From an uncultured Lachnospiraceae bacterium (GTDB taxonomy: Bacteria; Bacillota; Clostridia; Lachnospirales; Lachnospiraceae), in the NCBI GenBank assembly GCA_947382625.1, contig CANDAG010000005.1, forward strand, positions 62,001 to 126,000: 64,000 nucleotides of DNA, written 5' to 3'. Of this stretch, positions 25,406 through 34,098 are shown piece after piece. The translations under genes and the position numbers were made by a program. The number at the start of each line of letters is the position of its first letter. The first letter of the stretch is position 1. The notes beneath the pieces are model-generated. The model was given only the letters and a program-made list of their open reading frames with translations, was not told the origin of the DNA and searched no databases.

Positions 25406-26926
25406 CTACTGCTTCGGATGGATTTTTTCCAGACATTTTCGCATCACCTCATAAGCCCCTTCCTTCTCCATCAGATCAAGATCCTCTGTGACCTCCCTTA
25501 AAAGCCCGGGGATCTCTGTCAGATCCTCTCCCCAGAATTCTCCATTGGAAAGCACAGCCCCGGCCAGAGCTTCCTTATCATCCTCTTTATGGGAAAGGAA
25601 AAACTCCAGAACCCTCTGTTCATCCCGGACAGGATATTCCTCCTCGCCTCTTTTTCCCACCAGTATTCCCTCTTCCATACGAGAGCCCTCATAAAAAGCA
25701 ATATAAAAAGCCAGGGAAGCGGCAATGCATTTCGGGAGTTCTCTGAATTTCTCCACATACCCCTTCAGGGAGGGCAACACCCTTGCCCGCCATTTGGATG
25801 TGGAATTTAAAGAGATGGCAAGCAGCTCATGATCGATAAAGGGATTGTCAAAGCGGTCTGCTACCGCCCCGGCAAAGTCCTTAAGCTCCTGTCCGGGCAG
25901 GGATAAGGTGGGTATGATCTCCTCATAAACCGTCTGCTCCATAAAGCCCCGGATCACCTGATCCTTCATACAATCCCGAACAATATTTTTTCCTGCCAGA
26001 TAAGCCCCCAGCACCATAGAGGTATGAGCCCCGTTTAAGATCCGTACCTTACGCTGCTTATAGGGTCTGTGGTCATCTGTGAGAAGCACCGGAAGCCCTG
26101 CCGCTTCAAAAGAGAGCTCCTTTTTCAGACAATCCGGTCCTTCGATCACCCAGTAACCAAACACCTCCCCGGTATCCAGGGCCTGATCCTCATATCCCAG
26201 CTCCCGGCAGACCTTTTCCGCTTCTTCTTCCGGATATCCGGTTACGATACGGTCAACCAGAGTGGAGCAGAAAATATTCTCTGTTCCGATCCATCCCATA
26301 AAAGCTGCCTCAAGATTCCAGTAGGCGGCATACGCAAGCACCGTGCGCTCTAATTCCTTCCCGTTGTCCTCGATCAATTCACAGGGAAGGATCACAAGTC
26401 CCCCCTTTTCCCTGCCAAAGGTCTTATACCTCTCATACAAAAACTGAGTCAGCTTTGCCGGAAAGCTGGCCGCAGGCTTATCCTCCAGAGAGCAGGACGG
26501 ATCAAACTTAATACCGGCCTCCGTGGTATTGCTGATAATAAAACGGAGCTCCGGATTTCTGGCACACGCCATATACTCTTCATAGTCGCTGATGGGATTT
26601 AAGCATCGGCTGATGCAGGAGATCACCCGCCTCTCATCCACCCGCTCCCCTTTCTCATTGCCTCGCAGAAGCAAGGTATAAAGTCCCTCCTGCTCATTTA
26701 TCGCATCCTTTACCCTGCCGCTGCCTGTTCCCCTTGGCTGGACCACCACTACCTTGGAACAAAAATCCGTTTTTTCATTCATCCGGTCAATCAGATCATC
26801 TGCAAAGGCCCGCAAAAATACCCCTTCTCCGAATTGAAGCACCCGCTCCGTCCCTTCCTTCAACAAATAACCTTCGTAATTTAATTCCTTTAATGTTTCA
26901 TAAGATAATCTTCTCATTTTCACCAT
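25406..26926 (-). CDS. uxaB: Tagaturonate reductase (altronate oxidoreductase)
   Basis: This protein of about 506 residues is a mannitol-dehydrogenase-superfamily oxidoreductase of the UxaB type. It reduces D-tagaturonate to D-altronate in galacturonate breakdown. Visible signatures are the N-terminal LQFGEGVFLRAF nucleotide region, IISNTTEAGI, the LVDRIVTG segment, and KVRILNGAHTS with the catalytic Lys. The start at 26926 is supported by AAGGA 5 nt upstream; an ATG at 26944 overlaps the araC stop codon. It is translationally close-coupled to that AraC gene. The GH4 gene beyond is likely the source of galacturonate. Confidence 0.88.
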   Translation of the reverse strand: MVKMRRLSYETLKELNYEGYLLKEGTERVLQFGEGVFLRAFADDLIDRMNEKTDFCSKVVVVQPRGTGSGRVKDAINEQEGLYTLLLRGNEKGERVDERRVISCISRCLNPISDYEEYMACARNPELRFIISNTTEAGIKFDPSCSLEDKPAASFPAKLTQFLYERYKTFGREKGGLVILPCELIEDNGKELERTVLAYAAYWNLEAAFMGWIGTENIFCSTLVDRIVTGYPEEEAEKVCRELGYEDQALDTGEVFGYWVIEGPDCLKKELSFEAAGLPVLLTDDHRPYKQRKVRILNGAHTSMVLGAYLAGKNIVRDCMKDQVIRGFMEQTVYEEIIPTLSLPGQELKDFAGAVADRFDNPFIDHELLAISLNSTSKWRARVLPSLKGYVEKFRELPKCIAASLAFYIAFYEGSRMEEGILVGKRGEEEYPVRDEQRVLEFFLSHKEDDKEALAGAVLSNGEFWGEDLTEIPGLLREVTEDLDLMEKEGAYEVMRKCLEKIHPKQ

Positions 26927-26936
26927 ACCCATCCTT

Positions 26937-27761
26937 TCATCCATAAGACTGCCTGCAGCTTTTCAGCATCTGAAAAGGTGTCACCCCTTGGATCCGCTGA
27001 AAAACAAAAGAAAAATAATTGCTGTCATTGTAACCGCAGCTTCTGGCTACCTCCGACACAGATACGCCGCCTTTTCGAAGCAGCTTTTCCGCATTGGAGA
27101 TCCGCACATAAGTGATATAACGGTTCATACCAATCCCGGTGACGGCCTTGAACTTCCGGGATAAATAGCTTTCACTGATGGAAAACCTTTTACTGATCTC
27201 CTGCAGGGAAATATCCTGACTGTAATTTTCTCCAATATAGGCCGTAATTTCATAAATGATCTGGTCCGACTCCAGAACCTTGTTCTTCCTCTCGCACCGG
27301 TAACGGCATAATTGAACCAAGAGCTCTAAAATATAGCTGTGTATCAAAATATCCTGATAGGGCTCCTTTTGTCTATACTCCTTTTCTATTTTTAAAAAAA
27401 GGGCTTCCAGTTCCCCCCGCCGCTCCTTCGGCACACAGATCACAGGCGTTTTGCACAGCTCCTGATACAAAGGCTCTGCCTCCCGGTCAAAAACGGAATC
27501 GGGAAAATTCAGCAATATCCTGGCGTTGTTTCTGCACTCCCCGCTGTCCGTCCTGTGCAGAACCCCTCTGGCAACAAAGACAAAATTCCCCTTTTCCACA
27601 CTGAAGATCTCGTCGTCTATAAAATAAGTCGTCCTGCCCTCCTGCATATAATACAGCTCGTGCTCTTCATGGTAATGCACCTCGCAGCGCTTTCGTCTAT
27701 TCACAGACTTGTCCCTGGAGATCAGAAAATCCGAAACCCTTTTTACTTCCTCCTCCGCCAT
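26937..27761 (-). CDS. AraC-family transcriptional regulator with cupin sensor
   Basis: The start at 27761 has AGGAG 7 nt upstream; a TTG/ATG 7 codons earlier is weaker. The 274-residue product has an N-terminal cupin-type sugar-sensing domain (HYHEEHELYYMQEG, residues about 30-45). A C-terminal double helix-turn-helix follows (about 175-274) with ISLQEISKRFSISESYLSRKF and VSEVARSCGYNDSNYFSFVFQ in segments. It lies directly before uxaB and diverges from the GH4 gene, so it probably controls galacturonate use. This role is inferred from context. Confidence 0.9.
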   Translation of the reverse strand: MAEEEVKRVSDFLISRDKSVNRRKRCEVHYHEEHELYYMQEGRTTYFIDDEIFSVEKGNFVFVARGVLHRTDSGECRNNARILLNFPDSVFDREAEPLYQELCKTPVICVPKERRGELEALFLKIEKEYRQKEPYQDILIHSYILELLVQLCRYRCERKNKVLESDQIIYEITAYIGENYSQDISLQEISKRFSISESYLSRKFKAVTGIGMNRYITYVRISNAEKLLRKGGVSVSEVARSCGYNDSNYFSFVFQRIQGVTPFQMLKSCRQSYG

Positions 27762-27898
27762 AACGTCTCTCCTGCTTTCCAAACCATATTCTTATGATTT
27801 ACTGTATCACGGGAAGGTATATAAGTCAATTTTTTCATATTTTTAATCTTAAACGGCAAATTAATCAAGGATTTCTTGAAATTTTTGATGCATAATAT

Positions 27899-27970
27899 CA
27901 AACAACAGCTCGCTCCGCGAACTGTCTTATTGATCAAACAACAGCCCGCTCCGCGAACTGCCTTATTGAT
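27899..27970 (+). repeat. Tandem pair of 36-bp REP-like hairpin units
   Basis: Two 36-bp copies (27899-27934 and 27935-27970) differ at two positions. Each has the core CGC-TCC-GCG hairpin. In the first, ACAG (unit bases 7-10) pairs with CTGT (24-27). Each ends CTTATTGAT. They lie between the divergent araC and GH4 genes, 41 bp before the GH4 start codon. Confidence 0.88.
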
Positions 27971-28011
27971 CGAAAAGGAAACGAAAATTTCTCAGAAAAG
28001 GGGATAAGAAA

Positions 28012-29412
28012 ATGAACTGTCAAAATAACTCCGTATCTTCTATCAAGATCGCCTACATCGGCGGCGGCTCCCGTGGCTGGGCCTGGGGGCTGATGAGCGA
28101 CCTGGCAGCCTGTGATGATATCAGCGGTGAAGTTGCCCTCTACGATATTGATCTTCAGGCCGCCAGGGATAATGAGGTCATCGGAAATCTGTTCCGTACC
28201 GCCGAGGGCGTCCGGTCCCACTGGCATTACAGGGCTGTCCCGACTCTTTCGGAAGCCCTCACCGGCGCGGATTTTGTGGTGATCTCCATCCTTCCCGGCA
28301 CCTTTGACGAAATGGAATCCGATGTGCATACTCCAGAAAAATATGGCATCTATCAGTCCGTAGGGGACACCTCCGGTCCCGGCGGCATTTTGCGTGCCAT
28401 GCGCGCCCTTCCTATGTTTGAGGAGATCGGCGAGGCTGTTAAAGCCCATTGCCCCGATGCCTGGGTGATCAATTACACCAATCCCATGACCCTGTGCGTG
28501 AAGACTCTCTACCGGGTTTTCCCTAAGATCAAGGCCTTCGGTTGCTGCCATGAGGTATTTGGCACCCAGAAATTCCTAGCCCGCATGGTGGAAGAAACCT
28601 TCGGCGTAAACGATGTTGACCGCCATGAGATCAAAGTCAATCCCATAGGCGTCAACCACTTTACCTGGCTTACAAGCGCCTTCTGGCAGTCTGTCGATCT
28701 GTTTCCTTATTACCGGGAATTTTGCCAAAAATACCGGGACGGCTACCGCACCGGTGATAAGCAGGTGGATTCCAACTGGATGAATGACAGCTTTTCCAGC
28801 ACAGAAAAGGTAAAGATGGATCTCTTTCTCCGCTACGGTTATATTGCCGCCGCAGGCGACCGCCATCTGGCAGAATTCTGTCCGGGGAACTGGTATCTGG
28901 AAAGTCCGGAGCGTGTAAGGGAAATGCAGTTTGGTCTGACCAGCGTTGCCTGGCGGAAAGATGACCTGGAAAAGCGCCTTGCCAGAAGCAGACGATTAAG
29001 ATCCGGAGAAGAAAAGGTCAAAATAAACGGTACCGGAGAGGAAGGTGTGAACCAGATCCGTGCCCTTTTAGGCCTTTGCGACCTGATCACCAACGTCAAT
29101 CTTCCCAATCAGGGACAGATCCCCAATCTCCCTCTGGGCGCTGTTGTGGAGACCAACGCCGTCTTCCGATCCGGAAGCCTGACTCCCGTTATGGCCGGTC
29201 CTGTCCCCTCTGCCATTTATCCTCTGATCGCCAGGGTTTGCGGGGAACAGGAAATGATCTCGGAGGGAATTGCCCGGAGGGATACAGAGCAGATCTTTGC
29301 AGCCTTTGCCGGCGACCCTCTGGTAACCTGCAGCCTTACCGATGCCCGCAAACTTTTTGATGAAATGTGTGAAAATACGAAGAAATATCTTTCGATGTAT
29401 GATCTTGGATAG
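28012..29412 (+). CDS. Glycoside hydrolase family 4 enzyme, probable alpha-galacturonidase
   Basis: This 466-residue GH4 enzyme should use NAD+ and a divalent metal. It has a Rossmann start IAYIGGGSRGWAWG, ADFVVISILPG, the family NYTNPMTL, and metal ligands in CCHEVFGTQ (Cys, His) and GVNHFTW (His). The SRGWAW and CHEVFG patterns are closer to LplD-type alpha-galacturonidases than to 6-phospho-alpha-glucosidases. The adjacent uxaB gene supports a galacturonate substrate. It acts in the cytoplasm. AAAGGGG precedes the ATG. No phosphotransferase genes are nearby, consistent with an unphosphorylated substrate. Confidence 0.85.
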   Translation: MNCQNNSVSSIKIAYIGGGSRGWAWGLMSDLAACDDISGEVALYDIDLQAARDNEVIGNLFRTAEGVRSHWHYRAVPTLSEALTGADFVVISILPGTFDEMESDVHTPEKYGIYQSVGDTSGPGGILRAMRALPMFEEIGEAVKAHCPDAWVINYTNPMTLCVKTLYRVFPKIKAFGCCHEVFGTQKFLARMVEETFGVNDVDRHEIKVNPIGVNHFTWLTSAFWQSVDLFPYYREFCQKYRDGYRTGDKQVDSNWMNDSFSSTEKVKMDLFLRYGYIAAAGDRHLAEFCPGNWYLESPERVREMQFGLTSVAWRKDDLEKRLARSRRLRSGEEKVKINGTGEEGVNQIRALLGLCDLITNVNLPNQGQIPNLPLGAVVETNAVFRSGSLTPVMAGPVPSAIYPLIARVCGEQEMISEGIARRDTEQIFAAFAGDPLVTCSLTDARKLFDEMCENTKKYLSMYDLG

Positions 29413-29576
29413 GCCTATTCACACTTTATTCAAATTTATTTAACATAATTTAATTTCATTTACATTCTTTGGACATTTCTGTGTCCTATACTAACATTAC
29501 AAGGTACACAAAAGCCTGCTTTTAAACTGAATTGATTATCTCGAAGACTAACTTATTAAAAACTTTTTCATAACAA

Positions 29577-29617
29577 ATGCCAGATAAACTAAAGTTTATC
29601 TGGCATCCTCCTTTTTA
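29577..29617. terminator. Strong hairpin terminator between convergent genes
   Basis: ATGCCAGATAAACT and AGTTTATCTGGCAT make a perfect 14-bp stem with a 2-3-nt loop, then CCTCCTTTTT on the plus strand. It ends the GH4 transcript and probably also the minus-strand isomerase transcript. Confidence 0.9.
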
Positions 29618-29649
29618 GGGCATTGTGCCCTGCACCGCTTTCTGTTGAA

Positions 29650-30423
29650 TTAATGTTCCCATAATGCAACCCCCATTTCCTTAAGAAACGTCAGACTCTC
29701 TGCCATACACTCAAAGGCATCCTTCTCCCAGCGCTCCTGTTCCGCAAATATCCATTTTACCCCTGTTTCCCTTAGGGCCCGGATTACCGGCTTCCAGTCG
29801 ATCACTCCTTGTCCCACCGGAACCAGTTGTTCTACGCCCCCGGCACTGATGCAATAGTCTTTAAAGTGAACAAACTCAATCCTTCCCTGATACCGGTGAA
29901 GCCACTCCTCAGGATCTAAACCTGCTTTGATCAGATGGTACAGATCCAGCCCCAGCTGCAGGGAATCCGGCGTATGCTCCATCAGTATTTCCACGGCGGT
30001 TTTGCCGCCGAAACAGCAATACTCCTGCACCCGTGGATGAAAGGATACTACCCTGTTCAGGGCTGCCATCCGGCCTGCAAAGCCGGTAAGCTCTCCGGCA
30101 AAAGCCATACAGCCCTCCTCCGAAAGGAACTGCCGTGGAATACCGCTAACGCAGATATTTCTGCTGCCACACAGATCGTGGAGCCGCAGTACAGAAGGCA
30201 GGCTGTCCATCACCTCCTGATAGTAATCCTGAGTAGAGACGCTTATAAGCCCGCTGCGCTGTAAAGCGCGGGCCACCGTTTCCGGCGGGATCTGCGGGCT
30301 TATCCACTGCAGCTGGACGATCCGGCAACCCATATTCCGAAGCTTTTCAAAGGTTTCCTCCATTTGCTCCGGGCTCTGGAGATAGTCTTTCAGACTGGAA
30401 ACCTGTATCCCTGCTATCGCCAT
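29650..30423 (-). CDS. Sugar phosphate isomerase/epimerase family protein (xylose isomerase-like TIM barrel)
   Basis: The 257-residue product matches the AP-endonuclease-2-type TIM barrel of sugar isomerases. It contains VSFHPRVQE, a LGLDLYHLIKAG metal-binding strand, FVHFKDY with the usual His-x-Lys-Asp, PVGQGVIDW, and FAEQERW at the end. Relatives include inosose isomerases and ketose epimerases; the substrate is unknown. The RBS GGGGGAA precedes the ATG. It stands alone, convergent to GH4. Confidence 0.85.
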   Translation of the reverse strand: MAIAGIQVSSLKDYLQSPEQMEETFEKLRNMGCRIVQLQWISPQIPPETVARALQRSGLISVSTQDYYQEVMDSLPSVLRLHDLCGSRNICVSGIPRQFLSEEGCMAFAGELTGFAGRMAALNRVVSFHPRVQEYCCFGGKTAVEILMEHTPDSLQLGLDLYHLIKAGLDPEEWLHRYQGRIEFVHFKDYCISAGGVEQLVPVGQGVIDWKPVIRALRETGVKWIFAEQERWEKDAFECMAESLTFLKEMGVALWEH

Positions 30424-30839
30424 ACACTTCCCCCTGATTTTTAATCTGCTTTATTACAATTGTGGTCAATTTCATGATCACCCCTGTTCTGCCTTCTATT
30501 ATATCCCGGCTTCGCATCTGCGTCCATATTTTTCCGGCAGAAAAAATTTTATGTGAAAGGAAATATTGCACAATACAATATTTTGTGTCTCTTACTTTTA
30601 TTTGTTATCTTTTCCACAATATATTCCACCAAATGAACTTTCCCGACTGACCTCCCTGCTTAAATTTCTACACTCTGTTTGAAATCATTGATTGTTTTCT
30701 CTTCCTGCCTGTGATATATTTCTATAGAGCATTCTGCTTGAAACATTCTTATACATTTTAAGTTATATCTTTTCGTTTTTAACGATCAATTTTATTTCTA
30801 TTATTTTCCAAATTATTTTCCAAAAGAAAGGACAAACGT
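30424..30839. other. AT-rich intergenic region without a recognised gene
   Basis: This 416-bp gap separates divergent genes. It is AT-rich and must hold both promoters. TTGATT (30688) and TGATAT (30712) with an 18-bp spacer is a possible plus-strand promoter. No RNA gene or repeat is seen. Confidence 0.4.
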
Positions 30840-31826
30840 ATGAATCAATCCAAAACCTCATTACCTCTATCTGATCTCACCGGCTCTGCTGACTCTTTCC
30901 GTTTTCCGGTCACAGGGATCCTGCCTGTTTCACTGACCAACGACTATCTCTTCCGTGCGCTTTTGCAAAAAAATAACCGGGTGCTACGGGGACTGACCGC
31001 ATCACTGCTCCATGTGGAGCCTTCGGCTGTTTCTTCTGCCACGATCATGAATCCCATTGAGCTTGGCAGCTCTGCAGACCATAAAACCTTTATCCTCGAT
31101 ATTAAGGTTTCCGTCAATGATAAAACAACGCTCAATCTGGAAATGCAGGTAGTCAATGAACATAACTGGGTCGATCGTTCCCTGTGTTATCTTTGCAGAA
31201 ATTTTGACCAGCTGAGGCCCGGTGAAGAGTACCAGATGATCCAGCCCGTTATTCAAATAGGTATTTTAAACTTTACCCTTTTTCCGGAGCATCCGGAATT
31301 TTATTCTACTTATGGATTTTTAAATATAGAAAATCACACCTTATATAGTGACAAGCTGCGCCTGTCTGTGTTAGACTTGACTAATAACAAGCTGGCAACA
31401 AAGGAAGATAAACGTTACCAGCTGGATAACTGGGCCGCCCTTTTTAAAAGCTGTTCATGGGAGGAGATTACTATGCTTGCAGAAAATAACGAATATATAG
31501 ACGAAGCCGCAAATACCATTTACGAGTTAACCCAGGATGAAAAAATCCGCATGCAATGCGAAGCCCGGGAGGATTATTACCGAACCCGGCGTGGATGGCA
31601 GCGTATGCTGAGCCAGCAGGAAATCATGATCAAAGAGCGGGAAAGCATACTCAAAGAGCAGGAAGGTATACTCAAAGAACAGGAAGGCATGCTCAAAGAA
31701 CAGGAAGGCATGCTGGAAGCCCAAAATGCAACAATTGAGAAACAAAAAGCAGAATATGAAAGGCTTTTGGCATGGGCAAACGATCATGGTTATAAAGACG
31801 ATGAAAATACGCCTGTAAAGGAATAG
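30840..31826 (+). CDS. Rpn-family PD-(D/E)XK nuclease (recombination-promoting nuclease/putative transposase)
   Basis: The 328-residue protein shows the Rpn/PDDEXK_2 pattern. It has TNDYLFRALLQKN near the start, FILDIKVSVND then LNLEMQV (Asp, Glu-x-Gln nuclease core, residues about 80-105), and RSLCYLCRNFDQL. The C-terminal third is a helix with five consecutive seven-residue repeats of the EGMLKEQ type (about 261-295), likely a coiled coil. Rpn proteins in E. coli are DNA endonucleases linked to recA-independent recombination, and small in-gene products have been linked to phage defence. AAAGGA precedes the ATG. Confidence 0.85.
   Translation: MNQSKTSLPLSDLTGSADSFRFPVTGILPVSLTNDYLFRALLQKNNRVLRGLTASLLHVEPSAVSSATIMNPIELGSSADHKTFILDIKVSVNDKTTLNLEMQVVNEHNWVDRSLCYLCRNFDQLRPGEEYQMIQPVIQIGILNFTLFPEHPEFYSTYGFLNIENHTLYSDKLRLSVLDLTNNKLATKEDKRYQLDNWAALFKSCSWEEITMLAENNEYIDEAANTIYELTQDEKIRMQCEAREDYYRTRRGWQRMLSQQEIMIKERESILKEQEGILKEQEGMLKEQEGMLEAQNATIEKQKAEYERLLAWANDHGYKDDENTPVKE
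31620..31724 (+). repeat. Five tandem 21-bp repeats in the Rpn coding sequence
   Basis: Five 21-bp units of the type GAAGGCATGCTCAAAGAACAG encode EIMIKER, ESILKEQ, EGILKEQ, EGMLKEQ and EGMLEAQ. The middle units differ by only a few bases, so copy number could change by slippage without loss of frame. Confidence 0.9.
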
Positions 31827-32002
31827 CGCTTATTATGGATAAATACAGGAAATCCAGTCTTCACGGAAGGTAGAATATAATGCCATTGTACCGTCTATAC
31901 AGAACTCTCTCTTTCATCTCCTGCCTGCGCCTGCCGGTTGCGCAAAAATACAGCCGGCTTTCTTGCATGCAACCGCAAACACTGATAATCTCTAAGTCAA
32001 CA

Positions 32003-32100
32003 CCCCCGCTGCAAGCAACGGGGTATTAGACCCTCGCGGCAGTCGCCAAATGTCTGCAAGCAGCCACTTGGCTCGTTGCTCGCGGGAATAAATCCCTATA
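32003..32100 (+). other. Structured non-coding segment upstream of the HTH gene
   Basis: CCCCGCTGCAAGCAACGGGG folds into a hairpin. It is followed by CTCGCGGCAG, a GCAGCCA-CT-TGGCTC hairpin, and CTCGCGGGAATAAA just before the RBS. The region is rich in complementary GC blocks and looks like an RNA leader or a repeat, but no riboswitch class is recognised. The rest of the gap 31827-32121 shows nothing clear. Confidence 0.4.
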
Positions 32101-32121
32101 AGAAAGAGAGGAACAAATTTT

Positions 32122-32583
32122 ATGGACTTATCAGAAAAAATCTTAACGTTGAGGAAAAGCAGAAATTGGACACAGGATCAGCTGGCGGAGCAGCTGGATG
32201 TTTCAAGACAAACCGTTTCAAAATGGGAGTCGGCACAATCCCTGCCGGAATTAGACAAAATAATAGCCCTAAGCCAGGTCTTTAACGTCACCACAGACTG
32301 TCTCCTGAAGCCCTCTGAGATCGACAGCCTGTCACTAAAAACCGAAATGCTGGAAAATCAGCAGCTCCAACTTCTCCAAAGAGAACAACAACGCCACCAG
32401 CGCTTTGTCTTCGGTATGTACGCTGCCGCCATCTATTCCATATTTCTGGCATCCTACTTTATTGGTCATCACTATTTTAAAGTATGGAATCCATCTGTTA
32501 TTTTTTCAGAGTTTTTAATTGCGACCGCTATCTTAATTTTTCTATGTGTAAAAAAGATGGATCAGTGGCGAAAAAGTCAATAA
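32122..32583 (+). CDS. Membrane-anchored XRE-family transcriptional regulator
   Basis: The 153-residue protein has an N-terminal XRE helix-turn-helix (about 5-60: WTQDQLAEQLDVSRQTVSKWE). A short coiled linker follows (about 70-98). Two hydrophobic segments come last (about 101-120 and 126-146). This HTH-plus-membrane layout is common in Firmicutes and suggests a regulator tethered to the membrane. GAGAGG precedes the ATG. The targets are unknown; the following ECF transporter gene (132 bp downstream) is a candidate by position. Confidence 0.88.
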   Translation: MDLSEKILTLRKSRNWTQDQLAEQLDVSRQTVSKWESAQSLPELDKIIALSQVFNVTTDCLLKPSEIDSLSLKTEMLENQQLQLLQREQQRHQRFVFGMYAAAIYSIFLASYFIGHHYFKVWNPSVIFSEFLIATAILIFLCVKKMDQWRKSQ

Positions 32584-32715
32584 CTGGCACTATAAAAAAT
32601 ATCAATTCTGGCACTTTAAGCCAAGCCACTTTCCCTTTATGATAAGAAAAGCTGCAGAACCGGCCGGCCTACCGCAGTAAAGTAATGCCTTAAGCAAAAA
32701 AATGGAGGATATTTT

Positions 32716-33378
32716 ATGAATACATCACAAACCACCGCTCAGGCTTCTCATACTTATCATAAAGGCTATTCCCTGCGCCGGCTCACCGTTACCGCCATGT
32801 TCATGGCAATGAATGTGGCCCTGAGCTCCTTTGGAGTTCCGGTTCCCGGCGGACATCTTTATTTAAATGACATTGTGATCTGCACGGCAGGTATTCTTTT
32901 AGACCCGCTCAGCGCCTTTATTGTGGGTGGCATCGGATCCTTCCTGGGAGATTTCTTCTTTTATCCTACTCCCATGTTTGTTTCTCTTGCCACCCACGGG
33001 CTTCAGGCAGTTGTGATCTCCCTGTGCAGCCGCCATCTTTTTGAAAATCAAACGCCGATACGCTCCGCGAATCGGCTTATTGATCAAACGCAGCCACGCT
33101 TCGCGAGACAGCTTATTGATAACAAACGTAATTCTACGCAAACCGCCCCTATCACCAGCCGAAAGGCTCTTGCTGCGGGAATCGGAGTTTTTCTGGGAGC
33201 TGTTATCATGGTGACAGGTTACTCCCTTGGCCGGGCTTTTCTTTACAGTACTGTGGAGTATGCGATCCTAAAGCTCCCCTTCCAGATCTTACAGGCTGTG
33301 GTTGGCGCCGTCATTGCCATGCTGCTGTGTTTCCGGTTCAAATTGCTTGATCTTTTCCAAAAAAGTCAGTTGTATTAG
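32716..33378 (+). CDS. ECF transporter S component with an in-frame repeat insertion
   Basis: The 220-residue membrane protein has about six hydrophobic segments and the S-component start LTVTAMFMAMNVALS, then GGHLYLNDIVI and GGIGSFLGDFF. It should bind a vitamin-like small molecule and dock on a shared energising module encoded elsewhere. The ligand is not known; the family resembles PF07155-type proteins. Residues about 112-135 are encoded by two 36-bp REP-like units and read as two 12-residue repeats ending RLID and QLID. This lies in the loop before the fourth or fifth helix. GGAGG precedes the ATG. Confidence 0.85.
   Translation: MNTSQTTAQASHTYHKGYSLRRLTVTAMFMAMNVALSSFGVPVPGGHLYLNDIVICTAGILLDPLSAFIVGGIGSFLGDFFFYPTPMFVSLATHGLQAVVISLCSRHLFENQTPIRSANRLIDQTQPRFARQLIDNKRNSTQTAPITSRKALAAGIGVFLGAVIMVTGYSLGRAFLYSTVEYAILKLPFQILQAVVGAVIAMLLCFRFKLLDLFQKSQLY
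33049..33120 (+). repeat. Tandem 36-bp REP-like units inside the ECF transporter gene
   Basis: Units 33049-33084 and 33085-33120 match the family. The first has a perfect outer stem GCCGAT/ATCGGC and inner CGC-TCC-GCG. Because each unit is 36 bp, the pair adds 24 codons without changing frame. Confidence 0.9.
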
Positions 33379-33395
33379 GCAGCTTTCCTGCCTCT

Positions 33396-34034
33396 TTACA
33401 ACCCCACAAAAAAATCCAGCAGCCTTGCTCCGTCAACCGCTCTCTGGCTGGCATGGGCAAAGCAGAGCCTCTCGGGATGCCACTGCACTCCAAAAACAGG
33501 AAGGCTGTTATGGACAAGTCCCTCAACTACCCCATCCTCTGCAGACTGAACAAAAGCAATCCCTCTCCCCAGGGAATCTACTGCCTGATGATGGGCACTG
33601 TTTACGGTAAAGCGCTCCCCATACAGTTTCTCCAGAAAGGAACCCTTTATGGCAGATGACTCATGAAACTGGTCCTGGCCGGCATATTCATGGATCTTCG
33701 CAGTGGGAATGTGTTGGATCATATCTCCGCCAAAATAAATGTTGATCAGCTGCATTCCCTTGCAGATCCCCAGCACCGGCTTTTTGTGCATCACAAATGC
33801 ATCCAGGATCCCTAACTGTATCCGGTCAAGCTCCGGGTCAAAAAAGCGGGTGCCCGCCGGGAGCTGGCCAAACAGCCTGGGATCAATATCCCCTCCTCCC
33901 GGTAAAAGCAGCCCGTCATAAAGAGAAATATCCGGCACGTGCAAAGACGTTTCAGAGTTTGCCCCCAAATGTCTCAGCGCATTTTCGTAATTACCGGTCC
34001 TCCCTGTCTGCCCGGCGATCAAAATATTTTTCAA
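33396..34034 (-). CDS. Class I glutamine amidotransferase-like hydrolase (peptidase C26)
   Basis: The product (about 212 residues) resembles gamma-glutamyl-GABA hydrolases. It has LLLPGGGDIDPRLFGQ, the nucleophile elbow LGICKGMQLINIYFGG with its Cys, and HHQAVDSLG plus VFGVQWHPE for the His-Glu pair. It should cleave gamma-glutamyl amides in the cytoplasm. No ATG is present: TTG at 34034 (after AGGGGAAAG) is preferred, with TTG at 34058 an alternative. It is convergent with the ECF gene. Confidence 0.88.
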   Translation of the reverse strand: MKNILIAGQTGRTGNYENALRHLGANSETSLHVPDISLYDGLLLPGGGDIDPRLFGQLPAGTRFFDPELDRIQLGILDAFVMHKKPVLGICKGMQLINIYFGGDMIQHIPTAKIHEYAGQDQFHESSAIKGSFLEKLYGERFTVNSAHHQAVDSLGRGIAFVQSAEDGVVEGLVHNSLPVFGVQWHPERLCFAHASQRAVDGARLLDFFVGL

Positions 34035-34098
34035 ACCGCTCTTTCCCCTAAAACACAATCAGTTTAGTATATGTGTCCCATCGGCAAAATGCCACATA

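Noticed and set aside
27899-27970. CRISPR array, because two 36-bp direct repeats stand in tandem
   Set aside because: There are no unique spacers between the repeats, no cas genes, and the same unit occurs scattered elsewhere; it is a REP-like hairpin repeat.
32584-32715. Riboswitch in front of the ECF transporter gene
   Set aside because: The 132-bp leader has small inverted stretches but matches none of the THF, preQ1, TPP or cobalamin patterns I know.
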